Shown piece after piece: positions 18,067-26,859 of a DNA stretch of 64,000 bases (its first letter is position 1; each line of letters starts with the position of its first letter). The translations under genes and the position numbers were made by a program. The stretch is from Alphaproteobacteria bacterium (GTDB lineage Bacteria > Pseudomonadota > Alphaproteobacteria > DSM-16000 > Inquilinaceae), in NCBI GenBank assembly GCA_028277405.1, contig JANQGH010000032.1, forward strand, positions 1 to 64,000. The letters are read 5' to 3'. The notes beneath the pieces were generated by a model that worked only from the letters and a program-made list of their open reading frames with translations, made no database searches and was not told the DNA's origin.

Positions 18067-19053
18067 ATGACGATCATGTCGGAAAACCAGCTCATGACCC
18101 GGGCGGCCTGGCTTTACTATGTTGGCGGGCTGAATCAGGAGGCGACCTCGCAGCGCATGGGCCTCACAAGGGCGCGGGTCAACAAGCTCCTGCAGCAGGC
18201 GCGGGAGTCCGGTCTGGTATCGATCACGATCAATGATCGGGACATTGGTCTGCTTCCCGTCGAAGAGACGCTACGGCGCGAGTTCGGCCTGGAGTTCTGC
18301 CTGGCGACGCCCGCGTTTGGCCCGGTGGAGAACGGCGCCGAAGCGAACGGCGTGCTGTCTGAGATGGCTTTCAAGGCGGTCGGCACGGCGGGGGCGCGTT
18401 TCCTGCGCGACCAGTTGGCCTCAAAGCCGGACGCCCTTATCGGCACGGGCTGGGGGCGCACCTTAGCGCATCTGAGCCGGCAGATGTCTGGTTCCAACAG
18501 CCCCAAGGCACGCTTCATCAGCCTGATGGGCAGCCTGACAGCCAACTCCGCCTTCAACCCGTTCGAGGTGGTCCAGGCCCTGGCGCAGGCAACGGGTGGG
18601 GAAGGCTATTTCCTGCCCGTGCCCTTTATCGCCGACACGCCGGAGGACCGGAGCGTTCTGCTCGCGCAGCGCGCCGTGGCACGCCCGCTGGAACTCGCCC
18701 GCTATACGGATATTGCGCTGATTTCAGTAGGCGAGCTGACCGAGGGCTCGCTGCTTCGTCGTCAAGGCATGATCACGGAAACAGAGCTCGACGAGTTGCG
18801 CCTGGCAGGCGCCGTCGGAGATACCAACGGGGTCTTCTTCAACGCGGACGGCCAGCCTGTCGACCACATTCTCAACCGACGCACCATCGGAGTGGATTGG
18901 CCCGATCTCGCCAGAACGAAAACCGTCGTTCTGTCCGCGGGCTTTTCAAAGATCGGGGCGACGAGAGCCATTTTGCGAAGCGGTGCCGTCAAGGGTCTGA
19001 TCATAGACGGTGATTCCGCAATCGCCCTTCTCGATCAGCTTCGGCATGCCTAA
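18067..19053 (+). CDS. SorC/DeoR-family sugar-responsive transcriptional regulator
   Basis: 328 residues, typical length. The N-terminal 60 residues are a helix-turn-helix of SorC type (AAWLYYVGGLNQEATSQRMGL then TRARVNKLLQQARESGLV). The remainder is the sugar-phosphate-binding effector domain, with GTGWGRTL and GDTNGVFFNADG loops and the terminal segment AILRSGAVKGLIIDG. Relatives include EryD, LsrR and SorC, which repress or activate operons for polyols, phospho-AI-2 or sorbose in response to a phosphorylated or free sugar. Here it faces the importer-kinase-dehydrogenase operon, which it probably represses, with the FGGY kinase product as a possible inducer. ATG 18076 is an alternative start. 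Confidence 0.92.
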   Translation: MTIMSENQLMTRAAWLYYVGGLNQEATSQRMGLTRARVNKLLQQARESGLVSITINDRDIGLLPVEETLRREFGLEFCLATPAFGPVENGAEANGVLSEMAFKAVGTAGARFLRDQLASKPDALIGTGWGRTLAHLSRQMSGSNSPKARFISLMGSLTANSAFNPFEVVQALAQATGGEGYFLPVPFIADTPEDRSVLLAQRAVARPLELARYTDIALISVGELTEGSLLRRQGMITETELDELRLAGAVGDTNGVFFNADGQPVDHILNRRTIGVDWPDLARTKTVVLSAGFSKIGATRAILRSGAVKGLIIDGDSAIALLDQLRHA

Positions 19054-19147
19054 GCTCGGATGGGGACATCACCTTGCCGGTCGAGGCCGGCACCATCCAA
19101 ACGCCGGGCTCATCGAAACCGGCCCACCTAGCGGAGAGGATCGGAGA

Positions 19148-21514
19148 ATGAACGGACGGTTGCCAACTGCCAGTGGGCCCGCAATGTCGGTTCTTCGTGT
19201 CGCCTCGATAGCCGGCGCGCTCGCAGCCTTTCCGGCCGTGGCGACGGCACAGTTGGCGACCCAAGTCGATGGCTCCGACTTTGAGCGATCCGGCTGGATC
19301 GGGGCTGCGTTCTATGAGCCCGCGCTGGGCCGCTTCGATTACTGCCGCCAAGGGCGCGCGTTCGATAACGGCTCCATCCTGACCTTCACGTTGGACAGTG
19401 CCGGTACGCTGGAACTCGGGCTGATCGACGAGAACTGGGCGCGCGAGCCGGGCACGGCGGTCCCGACGGCCGCCCGCCTGGACGATTACGGGCCGGTGGA
19501 CTTGGCGGGTGTGGTCGACAGCCCGACCGCGATTTCGTTCCCACTCGGCGACAATCCCGCGGTCGTCGATGCCTTTCGGCGCGGCCATGTCTTCGAGATC
19601 GTCGGTGAGGATTTCGGGCCCCTGTCCTACGGCCTTACCGGAACCTCGGCGAGCCTCAGCGAACTCCGCAACTGTGTCGCGTCCTATCGCGAGATCGCCT
19701 TGGCGCCGGCATTGGGCGAACGGGGCCGCCGGTTTGCCAATGCGCTGGCCGGATATCCGGAAGACATCCGCCGCGCCGTGCTTGACGCCACGCAATACGC
19801 CGACCTGATCAGCGAGATGGCCGCCATTCAGGACGAAAGCAGCGCCGCCTTTCGCGACCTGATCGAGGCCCAGCCGCAAGACGTGCAGACCATGGTCTGG
19901 CGTGTGGTGCGCTATCCGGATCTGGTCGAGGCCTTGCTGTCTGACAGTGAGCCGGATGGTGGCGAGTATCCCGACAGCGCACTGGAAGCGGGGCAGACGC
20001 TGGTGGCCGAACATGGCGACCTGATCGACCAGGTTCACACCATACGGGTCGAGGCCGAACAGGCCCTCGGCCAGTTGCTGCGCGGCCAACCGCTGGAGGT
20101 CGAGGCCACGTTGCGAACGCTGCTGGACTATCCGGAGATCATCGCCGGGATGGCGGAGAACCTTGAGACGGTCGAGGAAGCCGGCGCCCTCTGGTCTGAG
20201 AACAGCGAGCAGGTCTGGCAAGCGCTGGAGTTGGCGATTGCGGAGATCGAGGGCGGCGAGGCCCTGGCCCTGGAGCGCTGGCAGGAGCAGATCGCCTCCA
20301 ATCCGGAGGCGGCGGAGGAGATGGTTGAAGCGGCCGACGCCTACGTCTCCGAACTGTCGGCGGCCGACCCGACATACGAGGCGCTGAATGCCGACCCGGC
20401 CTTTTTTGAGGATCCCTCCTATGCCGAAGACCCCTACCCCTATTGGTACGGCACGCCTCAGCCGCAAACCGACTATGCCGCCGCGTCATGGTACCCGACG
20501 CCCTATTATCAGGACACGGGCTACTCCTACACCGACACCGGCGAACTGCTGATCACAGGCCTCTTGTCCGTGGCCTTTGCCGCCTGGCTGTTCGACGAAC
20601 TCGACGATGACGACGACTATTACTGGTGGGGCCGCTACCCTCATTTCTCTGAAGAGCTGTTCATCAATGTCGAGGACAACATCATCATCATCGGCAATGG
20701 GTCGGACTTCATTGACGAGTGGCGCGAGCGGCGGGAGCCCTACCTGCCGGATGACTGGTTTGCCGATGATGGCCGGTTGGCCGACCGGCTGGACGAACTG
20801 GGCGAGTTCGAGCGCGAGTTCCACCGCGAAGAGCGGCGCCGCGACGGCGACGACTTCGACCGCGCGGACTTTCTGTCGGAACGGGGCGAGGATTTTCCGC
20901 GCCTTGAAGAGGGCGTCGCCCGTGACGGCAGCCTGCGCGACCGATTTGGCGATGGAGCACCGCTGGCCGCTGGCGCGGGCGAGCGCGACCCTTCCGGGAT
21001 CGCACAACGTCTCGACGGGGCGGAACGACCGCTCAGCGCACCCGCCGAAGCGCATGACCTGAGCACCCGCGACCTACCTTCCCTGCAGGGCGGACCGAAC
21101 CGTGGCGACAGCGCGCCCGGCGACCGAGAAGCGCTCGACAGTCAGCTTGGCACCGATCTGGCGGACAGGCTGACCGGCGGCGATGGCAGCACCCTCGGCG
21201 AGGCCCGGCCGGCCGCGCCGTCTGGAAACGCGCCGGCGATCGCCCGCGAACCGGAGCGCGCGGCCTTCGATCAGTTCAACAGCGGCCAATTCGGCTTTTC
21301 GCAACGGGACAATCAGGGGCCGTCCGGCGGGTCACAGTTCGGCGGCGGTGGGCTGTTTGGGTCGGGCGGGTTCGAGCGTTCCGAAGCGCCGCGCACTGAA
21401 TACCAGCCCTATGCGCCGTCTCTGCCGCGCAGCGGTGGGCGGATTGCCGAGCGGCCCTCCGGCGGCGGTTCGCGCTCGTTTGGCGGCGGCGGCTTCCAAC
21501 GCCGGCTGCGCTGA
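19148..21514 (+). CDS. Exported protein of unknown function with three helical repeats and Gly/Arg-rich tail
   Basis: 788 residues from the ATG preceded by GAGAGGATCGGAG. I do not recognise a named family with certainty; the organisation recalls DUF3300-type proteins. Residues about 13-37 form a signal sequence (LRVASIAGALAAFPAVATAQ). At about residues 198, 240 and 311 a motif of the form QPxDVxxxVxxxxxYPDLV is repeated (ALAGYPEDIRRAV, EAQPQDVQTMV, LRGQPLEVEATL). Residues about 417-460 are rich in Tyr, Trp and Pro; about 467-482 is one hydrophobic segment (LLITGLLSVAFAAWLF) followed by a run of Asp; 520-640 is Asp/Arg-rich; the last 70 residues are Gly/Ser/Arg-rich. It is probably envelope-located. 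It follows the SorC gene by 94 bases and ends tail-to-tail with a dioxygenase gene. Confidence 0.75.
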   Translation: MNGRLPTASGPAMSVLRVASIAGALAAFPAVATAQLATQVDGSDFERSGWIGAAFYEPALGRFDYCRQGRAFDNGSILTFTLDSAGTLELGLIDENWAREPGTAVPTAARLDDYGPVDLAGVVDSPTAISFPLGDNPAVVDAFRRGHVFEIVGEDFGPLSYGLTGTSASLSELRNCVASYREIALAPALGERGRRFANALAGYPEDIRRAVLDATQYADLISEMAAIQDESSAAFRDLIEAQPQDVQTMVWRVVRYPDLVEALLSDSEPDGGEYPDSALEAGQTLVAEHGDLIDQVHTIRVEAEQALGQLLRGQPLEVEATLRTLLDYPEIIAGMAENLETVEEAGALWSENSEQVWQALELAIAEIEGGEALALERWQEQIASNPEAAEEMVEAADAYVSELSAADPTYEALNADPAFFEDPSYAEDPYPYWYGTPQPQTDYAAASWYPTPYYQDTGYSYTDTGELLITGLLSVAFAAWLFDELDDDDDYYWWGRYPHFSEELFINVEDNIIIIGNGSDFIDEWRERREPYLPDDWFADDGRLADRLDELGEFEREFHREERRRDGDDFDRADFLSERGEDFPRLEEGVARDGSLRDRFGDGAPLAAGAGERDPSGIAQRLDGAERPLSAPAEAHDLSTRDLPSLQGGPNRGDSAPGDREALDSQLGTDLADRLTGGDGSTLGEARPAAPSGNAPAIAREPERAAFDQFNSGQFGFSQRDNQGPSGGSQFGGGGLFGSGGFERSEAPRTEYQPYAPSLPRSGGRIAERPSGGGSRSFGGGGFQRRLR

Positions 21515-21562
21515 TCGGGGGAACGCCGTCTGAGTAAGGGCCGGACAACCCGGCAGTCGTGT

Positions 21563-22342
21563 TCAAATCTTGTTAGCGGCCCGCAGATCGGCGTCCAGCT
21601 TCGCCTGATAGGCGGCCTTGGCTTCTTGGTCTATACGGGCGCTTTTGCCGAAATAGACGAAGCCGAGGGCGCGCCGCGACCGCGTCGCCGAGCGGTTCGC
21701 GCCGGCCCAGTGAACGGTGCGCGCGTCATGCATCAGGAAGGTCCCCACATCGCCGGGAAAGGCTTCGGTGTTGGCCTTGTCCGCGTCGGTACCGAAATCG
21801 GTGATGCCTTGGGAAAAGCCGAGCACGTTCGAGCGCCCGTGCGGCCGAAACCCAGTTGCCTTGTGAGAGCCGCGCACGTAGTGAATGCAGCCATTTTCAT
21901 GGTCGACCGGTTCCAGGGCCAACCATCCGGTCACCGCCTTGCACGGGGTCAGGTGGAAGTAGTAGCCGTCCTGGTGAGGCGGCGTGGCCTGGCCGATTCC
22001 GGCAGGCTTGTTGAAGTATTGCAGGTTTTGGACCACCGCCTCCTCGCCCAAGACGGCGGCGGCCATGTCGTGGATCACGTCGGTCTCGATCAGGTCACGG
22101 AAATAGTCGTCGTAGACCGACATCTTCTGCATCTGCTTCAACGTCGAGCGATCGTTCCGATCCTCGTAATAGACCTCGCTGTCGGGCATTTTCGGCACGA
22201 TGTCGGCGATGTAGCGTTCCAGTTCACGATTGATTTCCGCCATCGTCGCGGCGTCGAACAACGGACGGACCGCGACATAGCCGTCGCGATCGAACTCGGT
22301 TCGGATCTTCGCCAGGTCGATCTCGTTGGCAGCGGTCGGCAT
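21563..22342 (-). CDS. Phytanoyl-CoA dioxygenase (PhyH) family non-heme iron oxygenase
   Basis: 259 residues. The family fold is marked by FDRDGYVAVRPLFD near the N-terminus, the iron-binding HxD in TPPHQDGYYFHL, and a distal histidine in MHDARTVHWAGANRS followed by the 2-oxoglutarate-binding arginine region. The reaction would be a Fe(II)/2-oxoglutarate-dependent hydroxylation of a small molecule; the substrate is unknown. A strong AGGAGG precedes the start. It lies 25 bases past the class III aminotransferase, so both are one transcript from the divergent promoter near 23729. In this context it may open the catabolism of the compound by hydroxylation. Confidence 0.88.
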   Translation of the reverse strand: MPTAANEIDLAKIRTEFDRDGYVAVRPLFDAATMAEINRELERYIADIVPKMPDSEVYYEDRNDRSTLKQMQKMSVYDDYFRDLIETDVIHDMAAAVLGEEAVVQNLQYFNKPAGIGQATPPHQDGYYFHLTPCKAVTGWLALEPVDHENGCIHYVRGSHKATGFRPHGRSNVLGFSQGITDFGTDADKANTEAFPGDVGTFLMHDARTVHWAGANRSATRSRRALGFVYFGKSARIDQEAKAAYQAKLDADLRAANKI

Positions 22343-22367
22343 GGGGCACCTCCTGTTGCTGATCGGC

Positions 22368-23672
22368 TCAGTTAAGCCGGCTGAAACCCGAATGGCACAC
22401 CGGCCCCTCCAGCACTGACGACAAGTCGCGGCCGTTCTCGCACTCGGCGATCAGCCCAAACACAGGGTCCAGCGCCTCGAAATAGCCGTCGACAACATCG
22501 TCGGTATGGGCCGTGGAGACGTACACGCTGGTCGCGGCGAGGTAGCCCGATTTCAGCATTTCTTGGGTGATCAGGGTTCTGTAGCCAGGCGCATCAGCAC
22601 CGTCGAAGGCGAAGCCCGTCAGGGCCGGCAGGCCGCTGGTCGTGATCGCCAGCCCATGCTTGGCTGCCAGGGCCTCCCAGCGCGAGGTGATGGCGCGTCC
22701 CGTAGCGGTGACCTTGTCCCAAGAAGCTAACGCTTCCATCGCGTCCAATGTCGCAAGCGCCGCCGCCGAACCGATCCGTTCGGTCCAGAAAGTGGAGCTG
22801 ATGAATGTCGATTGCGCCGCCTGCATGACCGCCGCCCGGCCGATCACCGCCGTCACCGCATAGCCGTTGCCCAGCGCCTTGCCGAACACCGCCATGTCGG
22901 GCGCGACACCGTAGAGCTTGTGCAAGCCGCCGAAGCTTTGGCGAAAGCCGGATGTGCATTCGTCAAAGATCAGCACGATCCCGTTGCGATCGGCGAGCCG
23001 CCGGACACCTTCGAGAAACCCCGGGGCGGGCGCGACGCTGCGAGCGACCTCCATCTTGATGACGCCAATGTCGTGCTCGCCGACCAAGCGTGTCAGGTGA
23101 TCGAGATCGTTGTAGGCGAAGGGAAATACCGTGCCGCCCAGATTGATGGGTACGCCGGCAGGGTCAAGGCCTGGCAGCAAATGGCCGTCCAGCGCCTCCG
23201 CGTTCGCCAGATTTGTCGCCAGATACCAGTCGTGCCAGCCGTGATAGCCGCAGATCGCCACGCCATCGCGCCCGCTGGCGGCACGGGCGATCCGGATGGC
23301 GACCGCGTTGGCCTCACCACCGGTCCTGGCAAAGCGCGCCATTTCCGCCCAGGGGTGCAGATCGATCAGCCTCTCGGCCAGTTCGACCTCTTCCGGGGCG
23401 TTGAGCGTGGACATGTTGCCGGCATCGACGACGCGCCGGACGGCCGCATCCACCGCCTCGTGCCCATAGCCGAGAAGGTTCGTGCCGACGCCCATGATCG
23501 CCATGTCGATCAGTTCGCGACCATCCAGGTCCCAGACCCTGCAGCCCTTGGCGCGCGAGAAGTAGGCTGGCCACCGTTCGGGCAAAAACATCTCCGGCCG
23601 CTTGGACAGCAACATGTTGCCGCCGGCGATGCGGCGCTTGGCCCGCTGCCAAAGCTCCTGTCCCTTGCCCAT
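22368..23672 (-). CDS. Class III PLP-dependent aminotransferase (glutamate-1-semialdehyde aminomutase-like)
   Basis: 434 residues. Motifs: WDLDGRELIDMAIMGVG, the gate segment RFARTGGEANAVAIRIARA, GYHGWHDWY, the PLP-ring aspartate in LIFDECTSGFR (canonical FDEV), and the Schiff-base lysine in FGKALGNGYAV. It would transfer an amino group between an amine or amino acid and a keto acid, or shift it within one molecule like the aminomutase relatives. It is first in a two-gene minus operon with a PhyH oxygenase and shares a divergent promoter, with one GTTA-N6-TAAC palindrome, with the amidohydrolase at 23767. A paralogue is at 44756. Confidence 0.9.
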   Translation of the reverse strand: MGKGQELWQRAKRRIAGGNMLLSKRPEMFLPERWPAYFSRAKGCRVWDLDGRELIDMAIMGVGTNLLGYGHEAVDAAVRRVVDAGNMSTLNAPEEVELAERLIDLHPWAEMARFARTGGEANAVAIRIARAASGRDGVAICGYHGWHDWYLATNLANAEALDGHLLPGLDPAGVPINLGGTVFPFAYNDLDHLTRLVGEHDIGVIKMEVARSVAPAPGFLEGVRRLADRNGIVLIFDECTSGFRQSFGGLHKLYGVAPDMAVFGKALGNGYAVTAVIGRAAVMQAAQSTFISSTFWTERIGSAAALATLDAMEALASWDKVTATGRAITSRWEALAAKHGLAITTSGLPALTGFAFDGADAPGYRTLITQEMLKSGYLAATSVYVSTAHTDDVVDGYFEALDPVFGLIAECENGRDLSSVLEGPVCHSGFSRLN

Positions 23673-23728
23673 GAGTCGTTCCTACGCCGTACGCGTGTCA
23701 GACGATTGCGGCATTGCAAGAATATATG

Positions 23729-23742
23729 GTTATACTGATAAC
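23729..23742. promoter_or_regulatory. GTTA-N6-TAAC operator candidate, site 1
   Basis: GTTATACTGATAAC, a perfect GTTA/TAAC palindrome in the 94-base divergent spacer between 22368-23672 (minus) and 23767-24843 (plus). The same pattern recurs at 39805 and 44654, and with one mismatch at 31802. GntR regulators typically bind GT-Nx-AC palindromes, so the GntR at 38019-39014 is the prime candidate. Confidence 0.6.
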
Positions 23743-23766
23743 ACGATATGTCAATGCGAGGATGTC

Positions 23767-24843
23767 ATGTCGAATTCAGCCGTCCCTGCCGGTACGGACG
23801 CCCCCACTATGGACGCTCATTGGCAGCCCAACGATCTGGACCGCCGGATCTGGGCGGAAGAGCTCGATGACTTCGTCCCCGCCGACCTGTTCGACGTGCA
23901 CACCCACATTCACCGCTGGGCGTTCAACACCGACCCGAACAAGTCCAGCGGTCCTTATGCGCACACCATTGGCCGCTATTTTCCCGAGGTTACCTGGCGG
24001 TTGGCGGACGCCATCGATGCCGCCCTGATGCCCGGCCGAAAGGTCGAACGGCTGTCGTTTCCCTTCCCCTACCCCGCGCCCTGCGACTTCGACGGCGCCA
24101 ACGCCTACGTCGCCGCCCAGTCAGCCTTGGCACCGCGATCGGCCGGGCTGATGCTGGTCCATCCGGGGATGGGCGCCGAAGAGATCGCGGCGACGCTGCG
24201 ACGGACCGGCCTCATCGGTCTGAAGCCGTACCTGGTTTACGCCCAGGGGGCCGTTCCGGCCGACGCCGGCATCACGGACTTCCTGCCTGAACACCAAATC
24301 GCGTTGGCGGACACGCTGGATCTTGTGATCATGATGCACCTGTCCAAGCGGCGGGCCGTCGCCGACCCGGACAACATCGCGGAAATCCTTCGGCTGAGCG
24401 AGAAATACCCCAACGCCAAATGGGTTCTGGCCCATTGCGCGCGCAGCTATTCGGTCTGGGCGATCGAAGCGGCGGCAGAACGGCTGCGAGGGCTGCCCAA
24501 CGTCTGGTACGACACATCCTCCGTCTGCGAGGCGGACGCGTTCGACGCGCTCTATACCGGCGTCGGCGCTGACCGGGTGATGTATGGCAGCGACGACATG
24601 ATCGGCCCCATGCGCGGCAAGTACATCAGCTTCGGCTATGCCTGGGCCTGCCTGACCCCGGACAATCACGGGCTCAACACAAGCCATTGCGACGGGCGCA
24701 TGACCTTCATTCGGTATGAGCAGCTGCGTGCCATGAAACGCGGCGCGAGACGCGTGGGATTGTCACACGCCCAGCGCCGGGCCCTGTTTCACGATACGGC
24801 CCGCGACCTGATCGACGGCGTGCGCGCCGGCCTGGCGCGTTAG
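23767..24843 (+). CDS. Amidohydrolase 2 family metal-dependent hydrolase
   Basis: 358 residues from the ATG preceded by GAGG. The TIM-barrel amidohydrolase pattern is visible: metal-binding FDVHTHIH at the end of strand 1, GLKPYLVY with the bridging-lysine position, MMHLSKR and VLAHCARSY histidines, and the aspartate in VMYGSDDMIG. Members hydrolyse lactones, amides or decarboxylate aromatic acids; a lactonase or amidase role on a catabolic intermediate fits. It is a single-gene unit starting from the divergent promoter that carries operator site 1, and it ends overlapping the neuraminate-lyase-like gene tail-to-tail by four bases. Confidence 0.87.
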   Translation: MSNSAVPAGTDAPTMDAHWQPNDLDRRIWAEELDDFVPADLFDVHTHIHRWAFNTDPNKSSGPYAHTIGRYFPEVTWRLADAIDAALMPGRKVERLSFPFPYPAPCDFDGANAYVAAQSALAPRSAGLMLVHPGMGAEEIAATLRRTGLIGLKPYLVYAQGAVPADAGITDFLPEHQIALADTLDLVIMMHLSKRRAVADPDNIAEILRLSEKYPNAKWVLAHCARSYSVWAIEAAAERLRGLPNVWYDTSSVCEADAFDALYTGVGADRVMYGSDDMIGPMRGKYISFGYAWACLTPDNHGLNTSHCDGRMTFIRYEQLRAMKRGARRVGLSHAQRRALFHDTARDLIDGVRAGLAR

Positions 24844-25769
24844 AGCGCGTCGAGGAAGTCGACGCCGACGAGCTTCTCCCTGCCGCGCAGCTCGCGATAG
24901 GCGTCCTTCAGGGCCTCTTCATCGGCCGGGCTGAAATAGTTGTCGAAGGGCTTGCGGCAATAGCCGGCATCGGCCCCTTGCCAGGCCATGATGCGCTTGA
25001 GGGCCGAGGTCGGGTGCTGCTTGAGCGTGAAGAAGATCACCTTGTTGGCGGTTTCCTGAAGCACCTGGGCATCTTCCAGCCGCCCTTCGCGCATCGCGGC
25101 GCACAGGGCCAGATAGACTTCCGGGATGACGTTGTAGAAGGACCCGATCAAGCCGTCGGCACCGAAGGCAAGGCCCGACAGGGCCATCTCATCAACGCCG
25201 GAATAGACCCGGAAATCGGGGTCGATCTCCTGCTTGATGCGCAGGATCTCATGATGGGTCGGTGCTGTGTACTTGATACCCACCATACCATCGATCCTCG
25301 CCAACCGCTCGATCACATCGAACCCCAGCGCGCCCGCGAGAGGGACGTTGTAAGCGATCATCGGCAAATCGGTCGCGGCCGTGATATCGGCGTAGTAGGT
25401 GACGATCTGGTCCGGCGTGAAGTTCCAATAGATCGGCGGCACGGATGACAGTGCGTCGGCACTGGCCGCCTGGGCATGCTGAGCCAGATCGACCGTCAGA
25501 TGGGTGCTAATGGCGCCGATATGGACGATCACCGGCAGCCGGCCCGCCACCTCGCGGATGACGATCTCGACGACCCGCTTGCGCTCCTGTGGGCTCATCA
25601 TGAAGCCCTCGCCGGTGCTGCCGGTCAGGTATAGGCCATCGACCCCGCGCCCCAGCAGGAAACGGGTGCAGCGCGCCATGCGATCTTCGTCGAGATTGCC
25701 GTCTGCGTCGAAGGTCGTGACCTGAGCGGGAATGACGCCCTTTATGTCTTCGATCGTGTGCGAACCCAT
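24840..25769 (-). CDS. DHDPS/N-acetylneuraminate lyase family class I aldolase
   Basis: 309 residues, the family norm. GSTGEGF at residues 50-56 is the pyruvate-carboxylate loop in its neuraminate-lyase version (DHDPS has GTTGE), Y140 lies in IAYNVPLAG and the Schiff-base lysine K166 in GIKYTAP, close to the Tyr137/Lys165 positions of E. coli NanA. It would cleave or form a bond to pyruvate: a 3-deoxy-2-keto acid such as a sialic acid or keto-deoxy sugar acid is the likely substrate type. It is the last gene of the minus operon headed by the permuted binding protein, behind OppF by 55 bases. Confidence 0.9.
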   Translation of the reverse strand: MGSHTIEDIKGVIPAQVTTFDADGNLDEDRMARCTRFLLGRGVDGLYLTGSTGEGFMMSPQERKRVVEIVIREVAGRLPVIVHIGAISTHLTVDLAQHAQAASADALSSVPPIYWNFTPDQIVTYYADITAATDLPMIAYNVPLAGALGFDVIERLARIDGMVGIKYTAPTHHEILRIKQEIDPDFRVYSGVDEMALSGLAFGADGLIGSFYNVIPEVYLALCAAMREGRLEDAQVLQETANKVIFFTLKQHPTSALKRIMAWQGADAGYCRKPFDNYFSPADEEALKDAYRELRGREKLVGVDFLDAL

Positions 25770-25824
25770 CTCAAATCACTCTCCAGGATGACAATCGGCC
25801 CCGCGGATGCGGGACCGCGCGGAC

Positions 25825-26859
25825 TTAATCCGCCTCGGGAGCCTCGACCAGATGGCAGGCGGCGAAATGGTCCCCGCGATCCGAGCGGTAACGCTTGAGT
25901 TCCGGAACCACGGTGCGGCAGACGTCCTGCGCATACCGGCATCGCGGGTGAAACGGACAGCCGGGTGGCGGGTTGATCGGGCTTGGCACATCGCCCTCCA
26001 GGACGATGCGCTTGGACTTCCGATCGAGGTCGGCGACGGGGATGGCTGACAGCAGCGCCTCGGTGTAGGGGTGCAGGGTGTTGCCGTAGAGCTCTTCGGC
26101 GTCACACAGCTCGACAATCCGGCCGAGATACATGACCGCGATCCGGTCGCAGAGATACTCAGTAACGCTGAGGTCGTGGGTGATGAAGATGTAGGTCAGG
26201 TTCTTGCTTTGCTTCAGGTCCATGAGCAGTTGAAGAACCTGCGCCTGGATCGAGACGTCGAGCGCGCTGACGGCCTCGTCGCAGACAATCAGTTCCGGCT
26301 CGATGCTAAGCGCACGGGCGATGCCGATGCGCTGACGCTGGCCGCCGGAAAACTCGTGCGGATAGTGATCCATTGCCTCGGGCCGCATGTTGACCGCTTC
26401 CAGCAGGTCGCCGACGATCTTGCGGCGTTCCTTGCGGGTCTTCACGCCATAGCGTTTGAGCGGGTCTTCCAGAGACCCGAAGATCGTGAAGGCCGGGTTC
26501 AATGAGGAATGGGGGTCCTGGAAAACGATCTGCAGGCGCTTACGGAACGGAAACAGCCCCCGTTCGTCAAGGCCCGTCAGGTCAGTGTCTTTGTCGTCGC
26601 TGCGATAGAGCACCTTGCCCGTGACGTTGCGCACCAGTTGCAGAATGGCCTTGCCCAACGTCGTCTTGCCGCAACCGCTTTCGCCGACCAGGCCCAGAAC
26701 CTCGCCCCGATAGACATCAAGATCGACCCCGTCGACCGCCTTCACATGGCCGACGGTCCGCTTGAACACACCGGCCTTCACCGGGAAATGGACGCGAACG
26801 TCCGACAGGCTCAAGATCACATCGGCGTCGGGCCGCGCGCTTTCGCTATTCGGCGGCAT
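25825..26859 (-). CDS. Oligopeptide/dipeptide ABC transporter ATP-binding protein (OppF/DppF type)
   Basis: 344 residues from ATG 26859, overlapping the end of the OppD-type gene by 14 bases. Walker A GESGCGKTT, Q-loop VFQDPHSSLNP, signature FSGGQRQRIGIA, Walker B IVCDEAVSALD and the C-terminal oligopeptide-transporter extension with the cysteine cluster PPPGCPFHPRC...C (family iron-sulfur or structural cysteines). It pairs with the OppD-type ATPase to power import through OppB/OppC. The presence of a full Opp set suggests a ligand such as a peptide, glycopeptide, opine or amino sugar conjugate. Confidence 0.95.
   Translation of the reverse strand: MPPNSESARPDADVILSLSDVRVHFPVKAGVFKRTVGHVKAVDGVDLDVYRGEVLGLVGESGCGKTTLGKAILQLVRNVTGKVLYRSDDKDTDLTGLDERGLFPFRKRLQIVFQDPHSSLNPAFTIFGSLEDPLKRYGVKTRKERRKIVGDLLEAVNMRPEAMDHYPHEFSGGQRQRIGIARALSIEPELIVCDEAVSALDVSIQAQVLQLLMDLKQSKNLTYIFITHDLSVTEYLCDRIAVMYLGRIVELCDAEELYGNTLHPYTEALLSAIPVADLDRKSKRIVLEGDVPSPINPPPGCPFHPRCRYAQDVCRTVVPELKRYRSDRGDHFAACHLVEAPEAD

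Noticed and set aside
19001..20467. Minus-strand open frame of 488 codons
   Set aside because: Antisense to the exported protein 19148-21514, which has a signal peptide and sensible codon use; the antisense product has no family features.
21540..21554. GCCGG-ACAAC-CCGGC hairpin between convergent genes as a terminator
   Set aside because: Short stem and no U-run on either strand; could be chance in GC-rich DNA.
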